Under the pieces are notes generated by a model, which ran no database searches, was not told the origin of the DNA, and worked only from the letters and a program-made list of their open reading frames with translations. The position numbers and the translations under genes were made by a program. Positions 23,599 through 33,800 of a DNA stretch of 49,892 nucleotides are shown here, one piece after another. The DNA is from Cytophagaceae bacterium (GTDB lineage Bacteria > Bacteroidota > Bacteroidia > Cytophagales > Spirosomataceae). The first letter of the stretch is position 1, and each line of letters begins with the position of its first letter. The stretch lies in the NCBI GenBank assembly GCA_027491315.1, contig JAIXWL010000016.1:137454-187345 (forward strand). Reading direction: 5' to 3'.

Positions 23599-25002
23599 AT
23601 GTCAAATATCAGTTTAGAAAATGATGATTATCGTAATCATCTATATAATCAAAGCAAAGATGGTAAACGTCTTTGGATATACCCAGGTAGAATTATAGGT
23701 AAATTATATCGCCTAAGAACGTATTTTTCCTACCTCTTGATGTTATTACTTTTTGGCCTTCCTTGGATAGAAAGAAAGGGGGAGCCTGTATTTTTATTCA
23801 ATGTCATAGAGCGAAAATTCATCTTTTTTGGGGTTCCATTTTTTCCTCAAGATTTCCATTTAGTCGCTTTAGGCTTAGTGACTTCACTTATTTTCATCAG
23901 TTTATTTACTGTACTTTTTGGGAGAGTATGGTGTGGCTGGGCATGTCCACAAACCATTTTTATGGAAATGCTATTTCGTAAAATAGAATATTGGATCGAT
24001 GGAGATGATAAAGCCCAAAAAAGATTAGATGCTGCTCCTTGGGATACGACTAAGATCATTAAGCGGGCAAGTAAACATACCTTATTTATCCTGTTGTCAT
24101 TTGCCATTTCAAATACCTTTTTGATGTACCTCATGGGTAAAAAAGAATGGATTAAATTGGTCACAGAACCACCATTAGAACACTTGGCTGGATTGTTTGC
24201 CATTCTTTTGTTTACGGGTACTTTTTATTTTGTTTTTGCTAGATTCCGTGAATTAGTCTGTATCGTAGTTTGTCCATACGGCAGATTGCAAGGTGTTTTA
24301 TTAGACAATAATTCCATATTGGTATCTTATGACCATCAACGCGGGGAACCAAGAGGGAAAATTCAAAAAGGAGTGGATCAGAGTCAGCAAGGAGATTGCA
24401 TTGATTGCCACTGGTGTGTGCGTGTTTGTCCTACTGGTATCGATATTAGAAATGGGAGCAATCAACTGGAGTGTATAGGCTGTACTTCTTGTATTGATGC
24501 ATGTGATGAAGTCATGGAAAAAATCAATAAGCCTAAAAACTTAATTCGATATGATTCAGTCAATGGCATCAATGAAAAGAAAAAACTTAAATTCAATTTA
24601 AGGATTGGAGCATACAGTGGTGTCCTAGTTTTATTAATCTCCGCTATTGCATTTCTTTTGTTGACAAGAAGTCCATGGGAAACAACCTTATTGAGAACCC
24701 CAGGAATGACCTTCCAATTAGATGAAAAAAACAAGGAAGTGAGTAATTTGTATTCCATTGAGATTTTGAACAAATCACTGGATTTACAAAATTTACAATT
24801 CAAAATTGATGCTCCCATGCGCATACAATGGGTGGGCGCTCCTCCCAACGGCATCGAACCAGGAAAAATGGTGAAGTCTGAGTTTTTTATCAAAGCGCCC
24901 ATAGGAGCTTGGAAAAGTAAAGACAAAGTTGAAATTCACATCTTGAATAAAGACGGAAAAAAAGAAACAATCAAAACTAGATTTATACAGCCTGATGAGT
25001 AA
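23599..25002 (+). CDS. ccoG: Cytochrome c oxidase accessory protein CcoG (FixG family)
   Basis: 467 aa. Membrane-bound ferredoxin-like protein that reduces Cu(II) for cbb3 assembly. Features in order: first TM helices (~residues 40-110), a Cys pair in VWCGWACPQT, more TM helices, VCIVVCPYGRLQ, then two [4Fe-4S] motifs CIDCHWCVRVCP and CIGCTSCIDACD, a last TM helix (~335-355), and a periplasmic Ig-like domain (FixG_C). The start codon directly follows the T-tract of a terminator, so its mRNA leader must come from read-through or be almost absent. The 3' end overlaps ccoH by 8 bp. Confidence 0.95.
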   Translation: MSNISLENDDYRNHLYNQSKDGKRLWIYPGRIIGKLYRLRTYFSYLLMLLLFGLPWIERKGEPVFLFNVIERKFIFFGVPFFPQDFHLVALGLVTSLIFISLFTVLFGRVWCGWACPQTIFMEMLFRKIEYWIDGDDKAQKRLDAAPWDTTKIIKRASKHTLFILLSFAISNTFLMYLMGKKEWIKLVTEPPLEHLAGLFAILLFTGTFYFVFARFRELVCIVVCPYGRLQGVLLDNNSILVSYDHQRGEPRGKIQKGVDQSQQGDCIDCHWCVRVCPTGIDIRNGSNQLECIGCTSCIDACDEVMEKINKPKNLIRYDSVNGINEKKKLKFNLRIGAYSGVLVLLISAIAFLLLTRSPWETTLLRTPGMTFQLDEKNKEVSNLYSIEILNKSLDLQNLQFKIDAPMRIQWVGAPPNGIEPGKMVKSEFFIKAPIGAWKSKDKVEIHILNKDGKKETIKTRFIQPDE

Positions 25003-25450
25003 TACAGAAAAAAAATCATTGAATTGGGGACATGCCATCATTGGCGTATTCATACTTTTTGGAGCGTTTATGGCCTATTTTTATGTCAATATGACCCATG
25101 AAACCATCGAATTAGTAGGGGATCACTATTATGAAGACGGACAAAAATTTCAAAAGAAAATAGATCAAAGAAAGGAAACGGAGCTATTGGATAAGAAAAT
25201 CGAATTAGCCTTCAACCAAAGTAATAAAGAGGTAAAATTAAGTATACCTGCTGGGACACATGATATCAAAGTCAATTTCTTTAGACCATCCTCTGCCGCT
25301 CAAGACAAAGTATTTACCTTGAAAGCGCCAAAAGATAGCACCTGGACTATTTCTGGAGATTTTTTAGTAAAGGGGCCATGGAAAATTAGTTTAGAGTGGA
25401 TGGTGGCTGATAAATCCTATTTAGATGATCATCGTATTTTAGTTCCTTAA
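24995..25450 (+). CDS. ccoH: FixH/CcoH family protein
   Basis: 151 aa. Single N-terminal membrane anchor (HAIIGVFILFGAFMAYFYVNM) and the family segment VGDHYYEDGQKFQKKIDQ, followed by a periplasmic Ig-like domain. CcoH (FixH) is required for stable cbb3 oxidase assembly, interacting with CcoI/CcoP-level intermediates. It overlaps ccoG by 8 bp, and its stop overlaps the ATG of the next gene (TAATG), so the three are coupled. Confidence 0.9.
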   Translation: MSNTEKKSLNWGHAIIGVFILFGAFMAYFYVNMTHETIELVGDHYYEDGQKFQKKIDQRKETELLDKKIELAFNQSNKEVKLSIPAGTHDIKVNFFRPSSAAQDKVFTLKAPKDSTWTISGDFLVKGPWKISLEWMVADKSYLDDHRILVP

Positions 25451-26145
25451 TGCAAACCTGGTACCTTAGCTTTTTACTTGGATTAGCTGGTAGCTGGCAT
25501 TGCGTAGCTATGTGTGGCCCTATTATGCTGCATCTAAGGCAGAAAAACCAACAAGCGAATTTGAGTACAATCATCTATCAAGTTGGCCGCATAGTTACTT
25601 ATTCTATCCTAGGTTTATTGGTTGCAAGCATGGGTTCCATTTGGATTTTTCCGGCCTGGTGGCATTTTTATTATTTATTTGCGGGTTTGGTTTTAGTATT
25701 TCTTTCCATTGGAAAAATCAAGGACAGTTCATTTGATTTTTTGTACCGTTGGCTAGGTAAGCCATTGCAAAAGTCGGGGAGAGGAATGGGGATTACAGGT
25801 CATTTCTTGTTGGGAATGGGAAATGGTTTATTACCCTGTGGATTAGTGATCGGTGGTCTAAGCTTGGCATTAATACAACCAAGTCCGATATTGGGCGCTT
25901 GGACCATGTTTATTTTTGGATTAAGTACCATACCAGCCATAACAACGGCTATTTGGGGATTTCAATGGTTAGAAAAAAAGCAAGTAAAGCTCATGCATTA
26001 TATCAAATACCTGAGCTGGGCTGTTGCCTTTTTACTTTTGTTTCGTGGAGCGTGGGGAATAGGGATGAGCCATTCTAACTATTTGAAAAACTCTCCATTA
26101 AGCCCTATCATTTGTCATCCTTTTGGGCCTAATAACGCAAATTAG
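25450..26145 (+). CDS. Sulfite exporter TauE/SafE-family membrane protein (cbb3 assembly-associated)
   Basis: 231 aa with about six hydrophobic segments. The first helix carries His17-Cys18-x3-Cys22-Gly-Pro (HCVAMCGP) and a later one GNGLLPCGLVI, the paired cysteine motifs of the DsbD/UreH-like transmembrane family. Homologues commonly sit at the end of cco/fix clusters and are suspected to move copper or reducing power for oxidase maturation; the sulfite-exporter name comes from the Pfam clan only. Last gene of the ccoG unit; its end overlaps the opposing regulator gene by 17 bp. Confidence 0.82.
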   Translation: MQTWYLSFLLGLAGSWHCVAMCGPIMLHLRQKNQQANLSTIIYQVGRIVTYSILGLLVASMGSIWIFPAWWHFYYLFAGLVLVFLSIGKIKDSSFDFLYRWLGKPLQKSGRGMGITGHFLLGMGNGLLPCGLVIGGLSLALIQPSPILGAWTMFIFGLSTIPAITTAIWGFQWLEKKQVKLMHYIKYLSWAVAFLLLFRGAWGIGMSHSNYLKNSPLSPIICHPFGPNNAN

Positions 26146-27196
26146 CCAGTTTATTAACATCTAACAAGGTCATTTCACTACCTCGAATTTCCAATAAACC
26201 TTCTTTTTTAAAATCACTTAGCGTACGAATAACCGTTTCGGTGGCTGTACCCACACGTGAGGCCAGATCTTCTCTAGAAAGTCGGATGACTACTGGACTA
26301 GTTAAATCATCACCGTAGGTTTTTGCCAACTCAACCAATGCCAGTGACACCCTCAAACGCAATGATTGATAAGCCATGGACACTAAAATTTTCTCATTTT
26401 TCATGAGATATGTAGTTAATGCCTTCCTAAAGTAAATTTCTAAATGAATATTTTGCTTTAATAAATCCTTAAACTCAGTAGTAGAAATGCTTAGAATAAC
26501 CGATTCTTCCAAAGCCTCGGCTGTTTCCCGATAAGTTTGATTTTCTAGGATATCGACATAACCAAAAAACTCACCTTCTTTTATGAATGAGGTAATGAAA
26601 TACTTTCCTTCTCGGTTGGTATGAAAGGTTTTAATCTTACCTTTTTCTAAAAAATATAGGCGAGATGGACTATCTCCTTCAGAATAAATACTTTGCTTTT
26701 TTTGTACATGGTGGGTTCTTTTTTCTCCCCCAAAATGAGTAAAATCCAGAAAATCTAAGGCCTTTTGTGCCAGGGTAACCTCGGATTGTAATTCCGTATC
26801 AACATGAACTTCCGAACGCTGAAGTGATTTCTTTTTTAAACGTGTTTCTATGGAACGTAACAATTCAACCTCTTGAAAAGGCTTCGTTAAAAAATCATCA
26901 GCACCCATTTCCATGCCTTTTCGCATATCCGAACGGTCCGTCTTGGCGGTCAGGAAAATAAAGGGTACTTGGGATAATTGTTCGTGTTTGGAAAAAACTT
27001 GTAAAACTCCAAAGCCATCCAAATGCGGCATCATGATATCACATATTACTAAATCAGGCAGGTTTTGCTGAGCCATTCGTACTCCTTCTATACCATCCGC
27101 AGCAGTTTCCACCACATATCCTGATAATTCCAATAATTCTGCCGTGTTTTCACGGATATCATCACTGTCCTCGATAAGTAATATTTTATTCATCAT
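26129..27196 (-). CDS. Response regulator: REC domain fused to CRP/FNR-type DNA-binding protein
   Basis: 355 aa. Residues 1-~125 are a receiver domain: acidic pocket IEDSDD, phospho-acceptor Asp53 (ICDIMMPHLDG), and Lys in FLTKPF. Residues ~150-270 are a cNMP-binding beta-roll (YSEGDSPSRLYFLEKGKIKTFHTNREGK). The C-terminal HTH_Crp domain has SREDLASRVGTATETVIRTL; the ETxxR pattern in the recognition helix matches FNR/CRP proteins that read TGA half sites. No N-terminal Cys cluster for an Fe-S sensor is present, so input is probably phosphorylation by the overlapping kinase gene. Position facing the cco cluster suggests it controls respiration. Confidence 0.9.
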   Translation of the reverse strand: MMNKILLIEDSDDIRENTAELLELSGYVVETAADGIEGVRMAQQNLPDLVICDIMMPHLDGFGVLQVFSKHEQLSQVPFIFLTAKTDRSDMRKGMEMGADDFLTKPFQEVELLRSIETRLKKKSLQRSEVHVDTELQSEVTLAQKALDFLDFTHFGGEKRTHHVQKKQSIYSEGDSPSRLYFLEKGKIKTFHTNREGKYFITSFIKEGEFFGYVDILENQTYRETAEALEESVILSISTTEFKDLLKQNIHLEIYFRKALTTYLMKNEKILVSMAYQSLRLRVSLALVELAKTYGDDLTSPVVIRLSREDLASRVGTATETVIRTLSDFKKEGLLEIRGSEMTLLDVNKLANLRY

Positions 27197-28409
27197 GGTT
27201 TAATCTTGGTATTTCTATATGTAATTGGGTTCCTCGATTCAGTTCAGATTCTAAAGTCATTCGCCCATTAATTAATTCCAAATATCGATCAATCAAATGT
27301 AATCCTAAACCAGTTCCTGGAATAACTGTGGCATTGCTGCCTCTAAAAAAACGTTGATATAAATGTTTTTTATCCTCATCACTAATCCCAATTCCTTTGT
27401 CACTGATGGTTATTTTTAAAAGGTCATTCTCTTCTCTGACAATTAAATCAACATTTTCATTTGAAAACTTCAAAGCATTTGAGAGAGCGTTTAATAAAAT
27501 TTTACGCAAAACAGATTCATCACTTACCCAAGTTTCAGAAGCATTAAAATCTAATATAATCTTTTGATTATTCTTTTTGTAAGAAATCAAATCTGATTTT
27601 ATTTCTAAGAACAATGGTTCCAGTTCGATGGTGGATGCATGAATTTCTACATGGCCTGATTCCAGTTTACCAACGGATAAAAATTCTTCTAAAATCATGG
27701 TTAAATGATTGACAGAAGCTTTGATGCGCCGAATGTGCTGCTCTCTTTTTTCTTGTTCCTCGGCTTTTTGATACTTCTCAAGCAATGTGGCTGAACTCAG
27801 AATTGAAGTTAGGGGAGTCCTAAATTCATGCGATGCCATGGAAACGAAACGGGTTTTTAAATCTCCCAATTCCTTTTCTTTTTGCAAGGCATTTTCAAGT
27901 TCAATTGTATTGGCCTCTAACTGCTCTAGGGTATTTTGTAGAGCTTGAGTTCTCGCTTTTACTTCTTCTTCTAAGGTTTCATTTAACTGGTTAATCTCTT
28001 GATTCTTCAAAATCAACTCCATTTCTACCTTGCGTTTTAAGGTCACATCACTGATAAAAGCGATGTAAAACATTTGATCGTCTTCCTTAAAATGGCTTAA
28101 ACTAATTTCTACGGGAAAAAGGGATTCGTCTTTTCTTTTGGCTTTTAAATCTAAGCCAACACCCATGGGGCGATCTTGCGGATTTTCAGCATATTTGGCT
28201 TGATGCCCATGATGCCTAGATCGCAAATGATTGGGAATCAATATATCAATATTCTTACCGTTTAATTCATTCGGCGCATAACCAAACAACCGATCAGCAA
28301 AATTATTGGTCATGACTACATTACTCGATGAATCCGTCACCAGAATGCCAATTGCAGCTTCATTAAAGATGGCTTCATATTGAAATCTGGAAACAATAGA
28401 TTGAGACAT
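27186..28409 (-). CDS. PAS-domain sensor histidine kinase (FixL-like arrangement)
   Basis: 407 aa from the ATG at 28407-28409; a TTG two codons earlier is also in frame. Numbers here count from that TTG. One PAS domain at ~12-125, then a coiled coil (~130-185), HisKA with His196 (SMASHEFRTPL), and HATPase: NALSNALKFS (N box), DKGIGIS (G1), GTGLGLHLI (G2). There is no transmembrane segment, so it is a cytosolic sensor. PAS His68 in RSRHHGH aligns by eye with the heme-ligating His200 of FixL, but FixL Arg220 corresponds to Leu. Heme binding is therefore uncertain. Overlaps its response regulator by 11 bp. Confidence 0.9.
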   Translation of the reverse strand: MSQSIVSRFQYEAIFNEAAIGILVTDSSSNVVMTNNFADRLFGYAPNELNGKNIDILIPNHLRSRHHGHQAKYAENPQDRPMGVGLDLKAKRKDESLFPVEISLSHFKEDDQMFYIAFISDVTLKRKVEMELILKNQEINQLNETLEEEVKARTQALQNTLEQLEANTIELENALQKEKELGDLKTRFVSMASHEFRTPLTSILSSATLLEKYQKAEEQEKREQHIRRIKASVNHLTMILEEFLSVGKLESGHVEIHASTIELEPLFLEIKSDLISYKKNNQKIILDFNASETWVSDESVLRKILLNALSNALKFSNENVDLIVREENDLLKITISDKGIGISDEDKKHLYQRFFRGSNATVIPGTGLGLHLIDRYLELINGRMTLESELNRGTQLHIEIPRLNHDE

Positions 28410-28463
28410 ATTCAAGTAATTATCCTTCTAATTTACAAATTTTGCCTGCTTAAACAATGGAAA

Positions 28464-30650
28464 TTAGGGATGATAAGCTGTTTTCTGATGCTTTAATACA
28501 TCGGACAAATAGAAATGAACATCCTTAAATTTTCCTTCGGCATAGTTTTGTGCTTGATCAAAAAAATGAAGAGATTGAATATCACCGCTTTGACCTCCCG
28601 CTAATAAAGATTTAGCCTTGATTTTTGGACCAAACTCCACCGCACAAATGAAACTATTACCATTGACTCCATACCATTTTTTAGTGTTAGCAAAGGGTTT
28701 GCTGTTATAAGAAGGTAACATGCCCCAAGTAGAAGAGGCAAATGGAACAGAGAAACTAGGTTTAGCATCATCAAAAGCCAAATCCACCTGGTTACCAATG
28801 CGTTGTAGGCGATTGATATCTCCCCAAGCCACATTCCATGTTCCCCAATTATTGATTAACTCATTGAGCACCGTATCCAATATTTGGCACATTTCTTCCT
28901 CCTTAGATGAAGCGATATAGGCTTCGGCGCTTTCAATGAGATTATTTTCACCTCCGAACATGGTTTTTCTTGGTATTCTTTCTAATAATTTTTGTCCCCA
29001 TTGTATGGCTATGGTTTGAGCCACTGAACTCAATCTGGCCTGATAATCCCAGCGTTTTAAGGTATCAATAGCCAATTTAAATGGAGAATTAGCCGCCATA
29101 TATCTTTTTTCACCTGCCTTAACTAAAGCAGGAATAAGGAGTTCAAATGCAATAAGTTTACGATCATAGCCTAGACGAATTAAATCATCTAAATCAATTT
29201 TATCACGTGAAGAAAATAAGCGAACGGCATTTCTGTCTCTGAAATTTTCAGCATCAGGGGCCATATAAACGGGATATTGAGCTTTTTGGGGGCTTGAAAC
29301 ACCAGAAACAGTAAAAGGCGTTGAATTACAATTTTGAATCCAAGCACTGACTGGATCAATGGATTGAACAATCTCTTCTAAAGGATGTAAACCCTTCCAA
29401 TCCAATGCTGATTTAGTACCATCTTGAACCAGTGACCAATCAATATCGGGCTGCCTTTTAGGAACGAAATTTCCATGCCAGTAGGCAATTCTTCCATTTT
29501 TTCCAGCATATACCGTATTATTGGAGGTGTTGGCCCGCATTTTCATGACGTTTTGAAATTCTTCAAAACTTCTAGTTTTAGTTCTTGCCCAGCTTTGAAT
29601 TAAACTTTTCATGGAGCGATTATAGGACCTAACAGAAATCCATTGTCCATTTCTTTCTGCCATAATAGGCCCTCGGTGATTGGAATAGACTTGTATTGTT
29701 TGAGCGGGCTGTCCTTTGGCATTCAATACGATATTTTTAACCTTCATTGGTAGCCATTTGCCATCTAGGAGGTATTCTTTTCCACCCTTGGTATCACGGG
29801 TTGTTTCGGCATAATTATCAGCTACATCTACCTGGCTGGAAGTATGCATCCAACCTCCGTATGGATTAAAGCCCTGGTATACAAAGAATTGACCCCAAGT
29901 TACAGCACCATAGACTTGTAATCCTTCTTCACTGTTTACATGTACTTCAGGTCTATAATAAAAAGTAACGTGGGGATTGATATAAAATAGCGCATTTCCT
30001 GATTTTGATTTAGCCGGTCCAATGGCAAATCCATTCGATCCAGTCAAATCAGCCTCAGGATCCAAAGGATTCTTTTTAATATAACTCAATTTATTCCCTA
30101 ATAGACCATAAAACTTGGCCACCTCGGCTTGATTAACACTTCCAGTAGAAATAGCACCAATACTTCCATCAGTCCATAATAGGGGATACCAAGGTTCAAA
30201 ATGAGTTAATAAGGCTGGTTTTACCTTGGGATGTTTGTATAAATAATAGTTGATGCCATCGGCATAGGCATTCAATAATTTTTTCAACCAGATGGGGCTT
30301 TTGGCATAATCTTGCTTAGCTTCTTCCTGACTGATAATCAATCGAATATATAAATCATTAGCTAATTCTTGAGCTCCAAATACTTCGGCTTTTCTTCCAA
30401 GTTTCTCAATGTAGTTCATTTCAACCCGCATGAAATCATCTTCACATTGAGCATACAATAAACCAAATACCGCGTCCGCATCGGATTTTCCATAAATATG
30501 TGGAACGCCATATTCATCACGAATAATGGTAACCCGTTTCGACTGGGCCTTCCATTGATTCACTTGATTAGGGGAGATGGACTGGGCATTTAAAAAGCCA
30601 AATCCAAGGAGGATCAAAGATAAAGTAGGTAAGATAATCCGCGATTTCAT
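28464..30650 (-). CDS. Exported penicillin/AHL acylase family amidohydrolase
   Basis: 728 aa from MKSRIILPTLS, which begins a signal peptide ending near LNAQ; the open frame extends 23 codons upstream without conservation. Ntn-hydrolase precursor: alpha-chain motif IRDEYGVPHIYGKSDADAVFGLLYAQCEDDF, then the autocatalytic cleavage site LTGSNGFAIGP, where Ser205 would become the N-terminal nucleophile of the beta chain. The family cleaves amide bonds of penicillins, acyl-homoserine lactones or other N-acyl compounds; AHL-acylase-like activity is plausible but unproven. A second, related copy occurs at 47648. Divergent from the heme lipoprotein gene at 30835. Confidence 0.88.
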   Translation of the reverse strand: MKSRIILPTLSLILLGFGFLNAQSISPNQVNQWKAQSKRVTIIRDEYGVPHIYGKSDADAVFGLLYAQCEDDFMRVEMNYIEKLGRKAEVFGAQELANDLYIRLIISQEEAKQDYAKSPIWLKKLLNAYADGINYYLYKHPKVKPALLTHFEPWYPLLWTDGSIGAISTGSVNQAEVAKFYGLLGNKLSYIKKNPLDPEADLTGSNGFAIGPAKSKSGNALFYINPHVTFYYRPEVHVNSEEGLQVYGAVTWGQFFVYQGFNPYGGWMHTSSQVDVADNYAETTRDTKGGKEYLLDGKWLPMKVKNIVLNAKGQPAQTIQVYSNHRGPIMAERNGQWISVRSYNRSMKSLIQSWARTKTRSFEEFQNVMKMRANTSNNTVYAGKNGRIAYWHGNFVPKRQPDIDWSLVQDGTKSALDWKGLHPLEEIVQSIDPVSAWIQNCNSTPFTVSGVSSPQKAQYPVYMAPDAENFRDRNAVRLFSSRDKIDLDDLIRLGYDRKLIAFELLIPALVKAGEKRYMAANSPFKLAIDTLKRWDYQARLSSVAQTIAIQWGQKLLERIPRKTMFGGENNLIESAEAYIASSKEEEMCQILDTVLNELINNWGTWNVAWGDINRLQRIGNQVDLAFDDAKPSFSVPFASSTWGMLPSYNSKPFANTKKWYGVNGNSFICAVEFGPKIKAKSLLAGGQSGDIQSLHFFDQAQNYAEGKFKDVHFYLSDVLKHQKTAYHP

Positions 30651-30783
30651 AGTGTTGATGTTGGTAAAACAAAAATACATTTTTTTCATGGGCAGCCTAA
30701 AAAAATTAACAATAGCCATACATTATCATTTTAGATTCGATTATTTAAAGCGATTGGGTATAAATTATATGAATTTGTCTTTT

Positions 30784-30791
30784 TATGTTTG
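30784..30791 (+). promoter_or_regulatory. Candidate -7 element upstream of the heme lipoprotein
   Basis: TATGTTTG fits TAnnTTTG and lies 43 bases before the ATG at 30835. The nearest TTG upstream (30754) is 27 bases away, longer than the preferred 19, so this is weak. Confidence 0.35.
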
Positions 30792-30834
30792 TAATTCTGA
30801 TTGAAATTTTTGCCTTCAAAAACCATCATATATA

Positions 30835-33800
30835 ATGAAATTGAAATTTTTATATGCCCTTGGACTTGTTTCCATTCTTTCCTATTCCTGCAGTAATTCT
30901 TTAGAAAAAGAAACTTACCGTGTCATTCTGGAAGATCAAGATAATTTGGCTGAAAAAGCTAAGTTGGCCAAGGAGAAATTACCTATAAAAATTGCCCCTG
31001 GTTTGCAAATTACCCGTTTTGCATCTGATTCATTAGCCCCAGATCCGGTAGCTATGGATATGGATGACAAAGGTGCGGTTTACATTACTCGTACTAATCG
31101 TGGGAAATATTCAGAATTTGATATCCGCGGTCATCGCGATTGGATGACTGAATCCATTGGATTTCAAACAGTGGCCGATAGAAAGGCCTTTTTGCATAAA
31201 ACCTTTGCTCCTGAAAATTCAGCTAAAAACGAATGGTTACCCGATTTAAACCAAGATGGAATTCATGATGTGAACGACTTGAAGGTGGAAAAAGAAGAGG
31301 TTTGGAAAATTGAGGACAAAAATGGAGATGGTCTAGCTGATCAGGCGACACGTGTTCATCAGGGTTTTCATGAAGAATATACGGACGTAGCTGGAGGTAT
31401 TTTGGTGCGTAAAAAAGATGCCTTCATTGCGGTTGGACCTGATTTATGGCGTTTGAAAAACAATAAGAAAAATGGTCTCTTAACTGACCCTGTTTCTATC
31501 TCTACTGGTTATGCGGTTCATATTGGTTTCGGTGGACATGGTATGTCGGGGGTCATAGAAGGGCCTGATGGAAAAATATATTGGCAAATTGGTGACATTG
31601 GAGCCAACATCACTGCGGTAGACGGTAAGCAATATAAATACCCGAACTCCGGGGTAATCGTTCGTTCGAATCCAGACGGAAGTAATTTTGAGGTATTTGC
31701 TTCAGGATTACGTAATACCCACGAGTTTGTTTTTGATCATTATGGCAATTTAATCAGTTCGGACAATGACGGCGATCATCCGGGTGAAAGTGAACGTTTA
31801 GTCCATATCGTGGAAGGTTCTGACGCAGGTTGGAGATCCAACTGGCAATATGGTAAATATACAGACCCAGGAAACAACCTATATAAGGTTTGGATGGATG
31901 AGAAATTATATGTTCCTCGTTGGAAAGGACAAGCTGCTTACATCATTCCTCCCATCAGAAATTACCACAACGGACCTACGGGAATGTTATTTAACCCAGG
32001 AACTGCTCTAGGTAAAAAATGGACAAATAAGTTCTTTTTGGTAGAGTTTGTAGGAAATCCTAATGCCTCTCACATTTGGTCATTTGACTTAAAACCGAAG
32101 GGGGCCTCTTTTGATTTCAATTCAGAACAAGATGTAGTTAGTGGAATTTTACCTACTGGTATGCGTTTTGGACCAGATGGAGCCTTGTACGCGGCTGACT
32201 GGGTAAATGGCTGGGATACTAAACAGTATGGACGAGTTTGGAAGATTGATGTAGATGCCAACAACAATGATTTAGAAAAAGAAAGAGCTGAAACGAAACG
32301 ATTGATTCAATTGGATTATGAGAAACAATCAGTGAATGCATTGTACGACCTTTTATTCTACCATGATTTGCGTATTCGCATGAAAGCTCAATTTGAATTA
32401 GCTAGAAGAGGAAATGCTTCAGTCGCTATTTTTCAAAAAGCAATTCAACAAAGAGAAAATCAATTAGCAAGAATTCATGCCATCTGGGGAATGGGCCAAA
32501 TAGGTGCTAATGATGCTTCCGTGGGAAGTATGCTTGGAGAACAATTAAATGATCAAGATGAGGAGATTGTGGCTCAAGCGGCAAAGGTGTTGGGAGATAT
32601 TTTCAATAAAAACCATGAAAATCGATTAATTCAATTAATAGATTCTAAAAACCCACGAGTTAGTTTCTTTGCTTGTCAGGCATTAGGTAGAATAAAATCA
32701 GAAAATGCTATTCCTACTTTATTGAAGTTGATAGAGAAAAATAATGATGAGGATCACTACATCCGACATGCAGCGGTATTGGCATTATCTAGGATAGGAA
32801 AAGAAGAGCCAATCGTAGCATTAGCTAAATCCTCAAATACCGCTTTAAAAACAGCAGCAGTTTTAGTCCTTCGTCGTTTAGCTAGTCCACAGGTTGCTTT
32901 ATTTTTACAAGATTCAGATGAATACATAGCCACAGAAGCAGCTAGAGCCATCAATGATGATGAATCCATTCCTGCTGCATTACCTGCTTTAGCTGAGGCA
33001 TTGAACAACAAAGCTTGGAAAGGTGAACCATTATTACGCAGAGCGATCAATGCTTGTTTACGCGTTGGAAGTAGCAAAGAAATTGATGCATTAATCAATT
33101 TCAGCGAACGCTATGATATTTCGGATGTCATTCGTGCAGAGGCCATCGCCACCTTAGGTTCTTGGGCGAATCCATCTGTTTTGGACCGCGTTGATGGTCG
33201 TCATAGGGGTGTTTTACAAAGAAATCCAGCTGATGTGGTTGGACGAATCCAACCAAAAATTGCGGCGTTTTTACGCAGTTCAAATCCAGAGGTATTAATA
33301 GCCACTGCGAAATTGTTATCTGAATTAAAAATTACAGATTTCAAAAGTGAACAAACTCAAATTTTCTTAAATCATGCCAATGCGAAAGTAAAAGCTGCAC
33401 ATTTAGGTTCTTTAGTTGCCTTGAAAGATGCCAATCTATCCTTGATTATACAAAAAGGAATGAACGATGCTGACCGAAGTGTTCGTGGAGCTTCCTTAGG
33501 ATTTTTGGATAAAGTAGAGCTTTCGAAAAATCAATTATCTACGGTGGTTAATCCCATCATTGAAAAAGGTAGTGTAATTGAGCAGCAGCAGTTATTACAA
33601 AGTATTGGTAAAATGCCTGTGGATAAAACTGAAGATGTGTTAGCAGATTTAATCCAAAGGATGGTAAGCAATAAATTATCTAGCGAAATCCGTTTAGATT
33701 TAGTGGAAGCGGTAGAAGCGACTAAGTCTCAAATGCTTATTGCTAAGTTAGATGCTTTAAAAACGAAAGGTACATTAACGGATGAATTTAAAGATGCTTT

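Noticed and set aside
23763-25053. Several overlapping open frames opposite or out of frame with ccoG and ccoH
   Set aside because: The ccoG/ccoH frames carry full family motifs; the others show no recognisable domain and are shadows of biased codon use.
30651-30719. 23-codon N-terminal extension of the acylase
   Set aside because: The signal peptide begins at the internal ATG (30650); the extension would place 23 residues before it and is rich in unlikely residues for an exported protein.
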